Shown one piece after another: positions 1 through 7,445 of a DNA stretch of 15,120 nucleotides. The position numbers and the translations under genes were made by a program. Within the stretch, counting starts at the first letter, position 1. Each line of letters begins with the position of its first letter. The notes under the pieces were generated by a model. The model was not told where the DNA came from, ran no database searches, and was given only the letters and a program-made list of their open reading frames with translations. The DNA lies in contig JAEYNH010000027.1 of assembly GCA_023412655.1 (NCBI GenBank), positions 1-15,120 of the forward strand, read 5' to 3'. This DNA comes from Pseudomonadota bacterium (GTDB taxonomy: Bacteria; Pseudomonadota; Alphaproteobacteria; Caulobacterales; Caulobacteraceae).

Positions 1-360
1 GCCCAGCAGCGACCGGAGCCGCAGCCGGCCACGGCTCTGGTCGGGGGTCGGGTCGGCCACCCGCGCCAGGCCCAGCACCACCAGCAGCAGGGCCAGCAGG
101 CCCGAGGCCACCCCCAGGGACTGGACACCCATGTCGGCGATCACCGCCCCGGCTCCGCCGAGGGCGTTGGACGGCGGGGCGCCGGTGGCCGCGTTCAGGC
201 TGGGATCGGCGGCGTTGTAGGTGGCGAAGGCCACGGCCATCACCACGCCGGCCGCCGCAGTCAGGCCGCCGCGCAGCCGGGCGGTGGTGGGGTGGGCCCA
301 CACGAGCCTGGCGATATGGAGGATCAGCTCCACGCCGGTCTTCCGCGCCGCCCGCGCCAT
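1..360 (-). CDS. ftsK: DNA translocase FtsK, N-terminal membrane domain (partial, runs off left edge)
   Basis: Reading the minus strand from the ATG at 360 gives 120 uninterrupted codons to the window edge. The product has a basic N-terminus, a first hydrophobic segment at about residues 33-50, then a periplasmic loop containing TYNAADPSLNAATG and PPSNALGGAGAVIADMG, then a second hydrophobic segment at about 81-100. The loop with D-P-S-x-N, N-x-L-G-G-x-G-A and a following D is the hallmark of the FtsK 4TM N-terminal domain. FtsK anchors at the division septum and pumps DNA during chromosome dimer resolution and segregation. The motor and gamma domains lie outside the window. A GGAAGG-like ribosome site sits just upstream of the ATG (about 364-370). 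The gene is divergent from the small gene at 515. The identification rests on the membrane domain alone but the match is characteristic. Confidence 0.88.
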   Translation of the reverse strand, partial: MARAARKTGVELILHIARLVWAHPTTARLRGGLTAAAGVVMAVAFATYNAADPSLNAATGAPPSNALGGAGAVIADMGVQSLGVASGLLALLLVVLGLARVADPTPDQSRGRLRLRSLLG

Positions 361-419
361 GCCCTTCCAATCCCCTGAAGACGAACCTTCGCCGAGGCTC
401 CTGTTTGGCGCTTGAGGCG

Positions 420-434
420 TTAACGGGCGTTTAC
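420..434. promoter_or_regulatory. CtrA-like box TTAA-N7-TTAC between ftsK and the divergent gene
   Basis: TTAA at 420-423 is followed by seven bases and TTAC at 431-434, one base off the TTAA-N7-TTAA consensus of the cell-cycle regulator CtrA. It lies 60 bases upstream of the ftsK start and about 80 upstream of the start at 515, a normal promoter position for either. In Caulobacter CtrA controls many division and envelope genes. That it acts here is inference. The T/A-rich half sites stand out in a very GC-rich gap. Confidence 0.4.
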
Positions 435-514
435 CAAGCCCAGCGGGCCCAGCGCATCGGATCTGGCCGGTTGCCGCTTCCGCTCCGCCCGAGGCCGCAT
501 TAGGGTCGCCGGCC

Positions 515-919
515 ATGAACTGGTCCATGCCCCCTCCCGTGCTGCAGATCGTGGCCGCCGCGCTCGGCGTCGCCGCCCTGGGGGCGTTCTCGGTCGGCAT
601 CTTCACCGCCGACGCGCCAGCCCGCCTGCCCGGCGAGCGGCCGCCGGAGGGTTATGGCCAAGCCATCGAGGCGCAGGAGGCCACGCCGCTGGCCAACGAG
701 CGGATCGAGGGTCCACCCCCACCGCCGGAACTGACGCCTGAGGAGAAGGCGCGGCAGGAAGAGGAGCGCAAGGCCCGCGAGGAGGAAGCCCGTCTCAAGG
801 CCGAGGCCGCCGCCGCGCCGGCGCCAGCCCCGCCGCCGACGGACGGCATCGGTGATGTGCTCCAGAAGGCCGCACCGCCGCCCCCGACCCTGCCGCCGCC
901 GGACGAGCCGCTGTTCTAA
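515..919 (+). CDS. Small membrane-anchored Pro/Ala/Glu-rich hypothetical protein
   Basis: The product has 134 residues and I recognise no family. It has a short polar start, one hydrophobic segment at about residues 9-30, a linker, a proline run (about 67-72), a highly charged Glu/Arg/Lys stretch at about 74-98 that could form a single helix or coiled coil, and Pro/Ala-rich segments near the C-terminus. This resembles the layout of TolA/TonB-type periplasmic spacers, but there is no C-terminal domain to confirm that. An inner-membrane anchor with a periplasmic tail is inferred. A weak AGGG ribosome site lies at 502-505, nine bases before the ATG. An internal ATG at codon 5 is an alternative start. 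The gene is divergent from ftsK and ends 24 bases from the convergent hydrolase gene. G/C-rich third positions and a sensible domain order argue for a real gene. Confidence 0.65.
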   Translation: MNWSMPPPVLQIVAAALGVAALGAFSVGIFTADAPARLPGERPPEGYGQAIEAQEATPLANERIEGPPPPPELTPEEKARQEEERKAREEEARLKAEAAAAPAPAPPPTDGIGDVLQKAAPPPPTLPPPDEPLF

Positions 920-943
920 TCGCGCGGCGCGGCCGCCTTCGCC

Positions 944-1816
944 CTACACCCCGTGCGCCTTGAAGTGGCCCAGCATCCTGGCCCAGCCGTCCTCGGCCGC
1001 CGGCTTACTGTATGAGGGGCGATAGTCGGCGTGGAAGCCGTGCTGCGCGCCTGGATAGACGACGATGGAGCTGTCCGTCTTGCCGGCCGCCGCCAGCGCC
1101 GCCTTCATCTTATCCACGTCGGCCAATGGGATGCCGCTGTCCTTTTCGGCGTAGAGACCCAGCACCGGCGCCTTCAGGTCGCCGGCCAGGGCGATGGGCG
1201 TGCGGTTCTCCGGGCTCTCCGCCGCATGGTCGCCGGCAAGCCGCCCGTACCAGGCGACGCCCGCCTTGAAGTCGGGCAGCCGGGCGCAGGCCTCCCATAC
1301 GACGTTGCCGCCCCAGCAGAAGCCGGTGATGGCCACCCGGTTCAGATCGGCGAAAGGCTGGCCTTTCAGGTAGGCCAGGGCGGCCCGGATGTCGCCGGTC
1401 ACCTGCGCGTCGCTTGCGGTGGCGACGATCTTCAGGATCGCCGGGAAGTCGGTCATGGTCGACGGATCGCCCGCCCGGACGAAGAAGTCGGGGGCGAGGG
1501 CCACATAGCCCGCCTTAGCCAGCCGCCGGCAGGTGTCGCGGATGTACTCGTGAAGGCCGAAGATTTCGGAGATCACGATCACCACCGGGTGGCGGCCGGG
1601 CCCCGCTGGCCGCGCCAGGTAGCCGGGGATCTTCCGGTCCGCCGCCGACAGCTCGACCATCCGGGTCACCAGTCCCGCTTCGTCGGTCTTCACCGGCTGC
1701 GCCTGGGCGGACCAGGCCGCCAGGGCGTAGCCGCCGGTCAGCGCCAGGGTCAGCCCCCGGCGCGAGAGGTTGAGGTCGCCGGGTTTCGTGCCCTCGGGGC
1801 GGGTGAGCGTGACCAT
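944..1816 (-). CDS. Dienelactone hydrolase family protein with Tat signal
   Basis: This 290-residue alpha/beta-hydrolase belongs to the dienelactone hydrolase family. The catalytic triad is visible: Cys167 in the nucleophile elbow GFCWGG, Asp226 in AEKD, and His259 in GAQHGFH. Glu84 in SEIFGL corresponds to the conserved glutamate that activates the cysteine in this family. The N-terminus carries a twin-arginine motif (LSRRGL, residues 17-22) followed by a hydrophobic stretch and AQAQ near residue 40, so folded export to the periplasm is likely. Family members hydrolyse dienelactone or other esters and lactones; the substrate cannot be named. The ribosome site GGAGGAGG (complement of 1824-1831) is 7 bases before the ATG and fixes the start. 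The gene is divergent from the HELTH-motif gene across 110 bases. There is no chloroaromatic pathway gene nearby, so a role in chlorocatechol degradation is unsupported. Confidence 0.88.
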   Translation of the reverse strand: MVTLTRPEGTKPGDLNLSRRGLTLALTGGYALAAWSAQAQPVKTDEAGLVTRMVELSAADRKIPGYLARPAGPGRHPVVIVISEIFGLHEYIRDTCRRLAKAGYVALAPDFFVRAGDPSTMTDFPAILKIVATASDAQVTGDIRAALAYLKGQPFADLNRVAITGFCWGGNVVWEACARLPDFKAGVAWYGRLAGDHAAESPENRTPIALAGDLKAPVLGLYAEKDSGIPLADVDKMKAALAAAGKTDSSIVVYPGAQHGFHADYRPSYSKPAAEDGWARMLGHFKAHGV

Positions 1817-1926
1817 CGGTTAGCCTCCTCCAAGCTTGGCCATGCGACAGTGACGCGGCGTTTTGGCTGGAGTCAAAGCGGAACCCGTCCTCCGCCCCCA
1901 CGTACCTGCCTGGACGCGCGGAACCC

Positions 1927-2433
1927 GTGATGACCCAATCTCGCATGAAGCCGCTGGCCGTGCGCCGCCTCACCGCCGGCGAGCGCAGCCTCGCGGCCGA
2001 AATGTTCGGGCGGGGCCTCGACGCGGCGCGGGTGCGGATCTTCGCCATCCCGGTCTGGGACCGCGCCTTCGTGGCCGGCCCGGGACTGATCGTCTGGCCC
2101 GCCGCCACCGCCCGGCCGGACTTCGCCGCCGCGGACGTCCCGCTGGCCGTGCAGGCGGTGTTCGTCCACGAACTGACCCATGTCTGGCAGGCGCAGAACG
2201 GGGTCTGGCTGCTGGCCGCCAAGTTGCGGGCGGGGGATAGCGCCGCCGCCTACGCCTACGATCTGGCCGGCGATTCGGACTTCGCCCGCCTCAATATCGA
2301 GCAGCAGGCCATGGTGGTGGAGCACGCCTTCCTGTCCCTCAGGGGCGTGCGCGCGCAGCACTCGCCCGAGCTCTACGCCAACGCTCGTTCGAATTGGCGG
2401 CCGGGGGACGATGACGACGTCGCCCAGGGTTGA
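1927..2433 (+). CDS. Small HELTH-motif protein, Vgr-related-type putative zinc metalloprotease
   Basis: This is a 168-residue cytoplasmic-looking protein without signal peptide. Residues 78-86 (VFVHELTHV) hold an HExxH zinc site with His81, Glu82 and His85. A later conserved-looking stretch, NIEQQAMVVEH (123-133), contains glutamates that could supply a third ligand. The region before the motif (about 14-60) is the layout seen in short alphaproteobacterial proteins annotated as Vgr-related, and HELTH also resembles the DUF4157-type core. Proteolytic activity is inferred from the motif only. Starts are ambiguous: GTG at 1927, ATG at 1930 or ATG at 1945, none with a strong ribosome site. No type VI secretion or contractile-injection gene is near, so the Vgr name says nothing about function. 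It precedes dnaK by 204 bases that include a promoter, so it is probably not an obligate part of that operon. Confidence 0.72.
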   Translation: MMTQSRMKPLAVRRLTAGERSLAAEMFGRGLDAARVRIFAIPVWDRAFVAGPGLIVWPAATARPDFAAADVPLAVQAVFVHELTHVWQAQNGVWLLAAKLRAGDSAAAYAYDLAGDSDFARLNIEQQAMVVEHAFLSLRGVRAQHSPELYANARSNWRPGDDDDVAQG

Positions 2434-2466
2434 GCCATGTCCTTGACGCCATTAGGGACATTCCCA

Positions 2467-2494
2467 CTTGCAGGGCGCCCATCTTTCCCCATAT
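2467..2494 (+). promoter_or_regulatory. Sigma-32 (RpoH) type heat-shock promoter of dnaK
   Basis: CTTGCAG at 2467-2473 (-35) and CCCCATAT at 2487-2494 (-10) are separated by 13 bases. This fits the enterobacterial RpoH consensus (CTTGAAA, 11-16 bases, CCCCATNT) at nearly all key positions. Transcription would start near 2500-2503, giving a leader of about 135-140 bases. A second -35-like CTTGACG lies upstream at 2442-2448 but I see no good -10 for it. No CIRCE repeat is present, consistent with RpoH rather than HrcA control of this operon. Confidence 0.8.
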
Positions 2495-2505
2495 CGGCTG
2501 GCGAC

Positions 2506-2540
2506 GCCGGTTTTTGCGAGCACAAGCTCGAGGAACCGGC
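2506..2540 (+). promoter_or_regulatory. Hairpin near predicted 5' end of dnaK mRNA
   Basis: GCCGGTT (2506-2512) pairs with AACCGGC (2534-2540). After a 4x3 internal loop, CGAGC (2517-2521) pairs with GCTCG (2526-2530) around an ACAA tetraloop. The structure would begin only a few bases from the predicted transcript start. A 5'-terminal stem of this kind can stabilise an mRNA or act as a thermosensitive element; both roles are inference. It does not cover the ribosome site at 2615-2620. Confidence 0.5.
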
Positions 2541-2637
2541 CGAGACCTGATCGAACCGGGGGCGTCGGCAACACCGGGCGCTTCAACAGAAGGCCCACCC
2601 GCGGCGTCCGCCAACAAGGAGCGAGCAAGACTCGATT

Positions 2638-4548
<1,911 letters not shown>

Positions 4549-4555
4549 CAACCCG

Positions 4556-4599
4556 CCCCATGGCGGTTCACCGCGTGAAATGCGATGACCGCCATGGGG
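4556..4599 (+). promoter_or_regulatory. Long inverted repeat just after dnaK stop
   Basis: CCCCATGGCGGT (4556-4567) and ACCGCCATGGGG (4588-4599) are perfect 12-base complements around a 20-base loop. An alternative small hairpin, TTCAC/GTGAA (4567-4571 with 4575-4579), sits mostly in the loop. No T-run follows, so a simple intrinsic terminator is unlikely. An attenuator, RNase processing site or 3' stabiliser that sets the dnaK:dnaJ ratio is plausible but inferred. It starts 8 bases after the dnaK stop codon. Confidence 0.6.
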
Positions 4600-4629
4600 A
4601 CGTCGCCGCCGCCTCCGCGGTAAAAGGTT

Positions 4630-4674
4630 GCTCCCGCCCGCTCGGCTGCCCTAGCCTTGCAGTCGGGCGGGGGC
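4630..4674 (+). promoter_or_regulatory. Second inverted repeat in the dnaK-dnaJ gap
   Basis: GCTCCCGCCCG (4630-4640) can pair with CGGGCGGGGGC (4664-4674), with one G-U pair, around a 23-base loop. It lies between the first inverted repeat and the dnaJ start. A weak promoter-like pair, TTGCTC (4628-4633) with CCTAGCC (4650-4656), overlaps the left arm and loop, so an internal dnaJ promoter cannot be excluded. Confidence 0.35.
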
Positions 4675-4718
4675 CCACCCACCTGAAGATCAGCCAAGTT
4701 TGAGCGCCTGACAGTCTG

Positions 4719-5885
4719 ATGCGGGACTATTACGAGATCCTGGGCGTCAACCGCGGCTGCGACGACGCCAGCCTTAAGGCGGCGTTCCGCAAGCTGGCGA
4801 TGCAGCACCACCCCGACCGCAACGGCGGTTGCGAGGAAGCGGCTGGGCGCTTCAAGGAAATCAACGAGGCCTATTCGGTGCTGTCCGACCCGCAGAAGCG
4901 GGCGGCCTATGACCGCTTCGGCCACGCCGGCGTCGGCGGCATGAATGGCGGCGGCTCCGGAGGCGCCCAGTTCCACGACGTTCACGACATCTTCAACGAG
5001 GTGTTCGGTGACGTCTTCGGCGACATGTTCGGCGGCCGTGGCCGCGCGGGCCCGCAACGCTCGGGCCCGGCCCGGGGCGCCGACCTGCGCTACGACCTCG
5101 AGATCACCCTTGGCCAGGCCTACGCCGGCGCCGAGATCGAGATCACCGTGCCCGCCACCCTGTCCTGCGAAAGCTGCGAGGGCACGGGCGCCAAGCCCGG
5201 CACCAGCCCCACCGCCTGCACCGGCTGCAATGGCCTGGGCCGAGTGCGCGCCACCCAGGGCTTCTTCACCATCGAACGCGCCTGTCCCCGCTGCGGCGGC
5301 TCGGGCCAGATCGTGCTGGATCCTTGCGAAGCCTGCCACGGCATGGGCCACGTCCGCCGGGAACGCACCCTGGCCGTCCGGATCCCGCCCGGCGTCGATG
5401 ACGGCGCCCGCATCCGCCTTGCGGGTGAGGGCGACGCCGGCCTGCGCGGTGGCCCGCGCGGCGACCTCTACATCTTCATCTCCGTGGCCCCGCACGAGCT
5501 GTTCGAACGCGACGGACTGGACCTGCTCTGCACGGTGCCCGTGCCCTTGTGCGGCGCCGCCCTGGGCGGCGACATCGAGGCGCCCTGCCTGATGGGCGGC
5601 GAGAGCTGCGACGGCGCCTGCAAGATCACCGTCAAGGTCCCGGAAGGGGCCCAGACCGGCCGCACCGTCCGGGTGAAGGGCCGGGGCATGCCGTCTCTCC
5701 GCTCGCGCGAGCGGGGCGACTTGGTGGTGGAGCTGTTCGTCGAGACGCCGACCAAGCTCACCGGCCGCCAGAAGGAGCTGATGCGCGAACTCGCCGGCCT
5801 ATGCGGCGAACAGCAGCATCCGAAGTCCGCAAGTTTTCTCGGCAAGGCCAAGCGGTTCTGGGATGAGGTGACCGGCGCCGCCTAG
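4719..5885 (+). CDS. dnaJ: Co-chaperone DnaJ (Hsp40)
   Basis: DnaJ delivers clients to DnaK and stimulates its ATPase. The 388 residues show the full type-I layout. The J domain (about 2-68) has the essential HPD at 31-33 and the YDRFGH end. A Gly/Phe-rich region spans about 70-110. The zinc-binding domain has four intact CxxCxGxG repeats (Cys 150/153, 167/170, 189/192, 203/206). C-terminal domains follow, with PSLRSRERGDLVVE typical of the family. The odd point is three further cysteines, 290, 297 and 301, in PCLMGGESCDGAC within the second C-terminal domain; many DnaJ proteins have a shorter, Cys-free turn there. The ribosome site is weak; the start is fixed by the J-domain N-terminus MRDYYE. 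Co-transcription with dnaK is expected, possibly modulated by the hairpins between them. Confidence 0.98.
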   Translation: MRDYYEILGVNRGCDDASLKAAFRKLAMQHHPDRNGGCEEAAGRFKEINEAYSVLSDPQKRAAYDRFGHAGVGGMNGGGSGGAQFHDVHDIFNEVFGDVFGDMFGGRGRAGPQRSGPARGADLRYDLEITLGQAYAGAEIEITVPATLSCESCEGTGAKPGTSPTACTGCNGLGRVRATQGFFTIERACPRCGGSGQIVLDPCEACHGMGHVRRERTLAVRIPPGVDDGARIRLAGEGDAGLRGGPRGDLYIFISVAPHELFERDGLDLLCTVPVPLCGAALGGDIEAPCLMGGESCDGACKITVKVPEGAQTGRTVRVKGRGMPSLRSRERGDLVVELFVETPTKLTGRQKELMRELAGLCGEQQHPKSASFLGKAKRFWDEVTGAA

Positions 5886-5898
5886 TTTCGGGGTGCGG

Positions 5899-5933
5899 CA
5901 TCGCGCCATACGCAGAAATGCGATGATATTTTA
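5899..5933 (+). terminator. Possible terminator after dnaJ
   Basis: CATCGC (5899-5904) can pair with GCGATG (5920-5925) around a 15-base loop, directly followed by ATATTTTA. The stem is short and the T-tract imperfect, but this is the only T-rich run after dnaJ and the position, 14 bases past the stop, is right. Treat it as a candidate. Confidence 0.35.
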
Positions 5934-5967
5934 CCTGGCTCCCTCAGTCCGCTGACAGCCTCTAGTT

Positions 5968-5999
5968 CGACGGCCGCTCCCATCCCGAGGCGGCCGTCG
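5968..5999 (+). promoter_or_regulatory. Perfect 10-bp inverted repeat overlapping the GTG start at 5999
   Basis: CGACGGCCGC (5968-5977) and GCGGCCGTCG (5990-5999) are perfect complements with a 12-base loop. The right arm ends on the first base of the start codon at 5999, and the only ribosome-site-like bases, GAGG (5987-5990), lie at the loop edge. If it folds in the mRNA it would occlude translation initiation. It could also add to dnaJ transcript termination, but no T-run follows. Confidence 0.6.
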
Positions 6000-6733
6000 T
6001 GCGTTTCAGTTCCCTTGTTCGCGTCTTTGCGCTTGTCGCCGTCTGCGCCGGTCTCGGCGCTTCCCTGACCCCTACGGCCGCCCACGCCAGTCCCCAGCTC
6101 AGCGCGCCTGCGCCCCGCATGACGCTGGGGTCCTACGCCGTGCCGCCCGCCCCCTATGTCGCCCTCTGCGCCCGACAGCCCATGGCCTGCGGCGACGACC
6201 TCGAGGCGACCCGGGCCGCGGCCCTCCGGGCCGAGGCCGAGCTCGCCGCCCTGGCCTCCGGCGCCCCGATGGACATCGGCGCAGCGGCGGTTCCGCCGGC
6301 CGCGCGGGGGCCGGCCGCGGAGGCGCCCATGACGGCGGAGCTGGCGGCCCTCCTCGACGACGTCAATCGGCGGGTGAACCGCGCCATCCGGCCGGTGAAG
6401 GACCATCCGGCCCGCGACCGTTGGTCCCTGCCCCTCGCCGACGGCCGCCGCGCCGGCGACTGCGAGGACTACGCCCTGGAGAAGCTCCGAGCGCTGGTGG
6501 CCCGAGGCGTCCCCCGGGCGGTCCTGAACCTGGCCACCGCCCACACCACCTGGGGCGAGAACCACGCGGTGCTGCTGGTGGCCACCAGTGAGGGTGAGTT
6601 CGTCCTCGACAATCTGGACCCGAAGGTCCGCCGCTGGGACGAAACCTCCTACCGATGGGGCAAGCGGCAGGTGAACGGCGCCGCCTTCGACTGGGTGATG
6701 GTGCGTAACCGCCCCGCGGCGGCGGGGGACTAG
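5999..6733 (+). CDS. Transglutaminase-like cysteine protease (BTLCP / LapG-like, PF06035 type)
   Basis: The 244-residue product has an N-terminal signal peptide (hydrophobic core about 7-22, AHA cleavage site near 30), so it is probably periplasmic. The transglutaminase-fold triad is visible: Cys155 in GDCEDYAL, His189 in GENHAVLL and Asp204 in VLDNLDP. The conserved upstream segment CARQPMAC (57-64) is also typical of the BTLCP family. The best known member, LapG, cleaves an adhesin and is regulated by LapD/c-di-GMP. No LapA or LapD gene is seen here, so the substrate is unknown. GTG at 5999 is the only usable start: an in-frame TAG lies at 5963-5965 and the next Met is residue 41, past the signal peptide. 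An Ala/Pro-rich insert (about 83-112) separates the two halves. Confidence 0.87.
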   Translation: MRFSSLVRVFALVAVCAGLGASLTPTAAHASPQLSAPAPRMTLGSYAVPPAPYVALCARQPMACGDDLEATRAAALRAEAELAALASGAPMDIGAAAVPPAARGPAAEAPMTAELAALLDDVNRRVNRAIRPVKDHPARDRWSLPLADGRRAGDCEDYALEKLRALVARGVPRAVLNLATAHTTWGENHAVLLVATSEGEFVLDNLDPKVRRWDETSYRWGKRQVNGAAFDWVMVRNRPAAAGD

Positions 6734-6794
6734 TCTCGGACGGCCAAGGCGCCTAAGGTCCAGCCAGTTTGTCGCCCACCCGAGTAATGCGTGA

Positions 6795-7424
6795 ATGGTC
6801 GAGCCTCGCACGGTCCACGTCGTCGATGACGATGAGCTCCTTCGGGGCTTTGCTGATCAGACCCTCACCGCCGCCGGTTACCGGGTGATGCAGTACGATA
6901 CCGGCGACGCCTTCCTGGCCGCCGTGCACGGGGCCCCGTCCGGCTGCATCGTGCTCGACATCCACATGCCGGGCCGCAGCGGCCTCGAGGTCCAGGCCGA
7001 GCTCAACCGCCGCAAGGTGGGCTGGCCCGTGGTGGTGCTCACCGGCCAGGGCGCGGTGCGCTTGGCGGTCGAGGCCATGAAGAACGGCGCCGTCGAGTTC
7101 CTCGAGAAGCCCTATGAATCCCAGGCCCTGGTGGCCACGCTGGAGTCGGCCTTCGAGGAGTTCGAGGCCGCCCGCGAGGCCCAGGCCGAGGTCGCTCGGG
7201 CCCAGGCCTTGGTCGGCGCCCTGTCGGCCCGCGAGCTGCAGGTCCTGCAGGGCCTGCTGGCCGGCATGCCGAACAAGATCATCGCCTACGCCCTGGGCCT
7301 CAGCGTGCGAACGGTGGAAATCTACCGCGCCAACGTGATGGACAAGCTCCAGGCTCGGGGCCTGTCCACCGCCGTCCGCCTGGCCTTGGCGGCCGGGATC
7401 GAGCCGCTTCCGGATCCGGAATAG
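6795..7424 (+). CDS. FixJ-type response regulator (receiver plus LuxR HTH)
   Basis: The protein has 209 residues with two domains. The receiver (about 5-120) has the acidic pocket Asp11-13, phospho-acceptor Asp55 in VLDIHMPG, Thr83 in VLTG and Lys105 in LEKPY, all consistent with a working phospho-switch. A helical linker (about 118-140) leads to a LuxR-type helix-turn-helix (about 143-200) with LSARELQVLQ and the FixJ-like NKIIAYALGLSVRTVEIYRANVM. It is therefore a DNA-binding transcription regulator activated by phosphorylation. No histidine kinase gene is adjacent, so the partner and regulon are unknown; calling it FixJ in the nitrogen-fixation sense is not justified. A TGA lies directly before the ATG, fixing the start; the ribosome site is poor. 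It ends 21 bases from the convergent PQQ dehydrogenase gene. Confidence 0.92.
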   Translation: MVEPRTVHVVDDDELLRGFADQTLTAAGYRVMQYDTGDAFLAAVHGAPSGCIVLDIHMPGRSGLEVQAELNRRKVGWPVVVLTGQGAVRLAVEAMKNGAVEFLEKPYESQALVATLESAFEEFEAAREAQAEVARAQALVGALSARELQVLQGLLAGMPNKIIAYALGLSVRTVEIYRANVMDKLQARGLSTAVRLALAAGIEPLPDPE

Positions 7425-7445
7425 GGCCCGCCCCCGGGGTTGCCG

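Noticed and set aside
2629..2633. GACTC, a CcrM (GANTC) methylation site five bases before the dnaK start, and similar GANTC sites at 1869-1873 and 13121-13125
   Set aside because: Single five-base matches are expected by chance and the dnaK one is far downstream of the predicted promoter; not enough to claim methylation control.
2434..2637. CIRCE (HrcA operator) in the dnaK leader
   Set aside because: No TTAGCACTC-N9-GAGTGCTAA or close variant is present; the stem at 2506-2540 has a different sequence.
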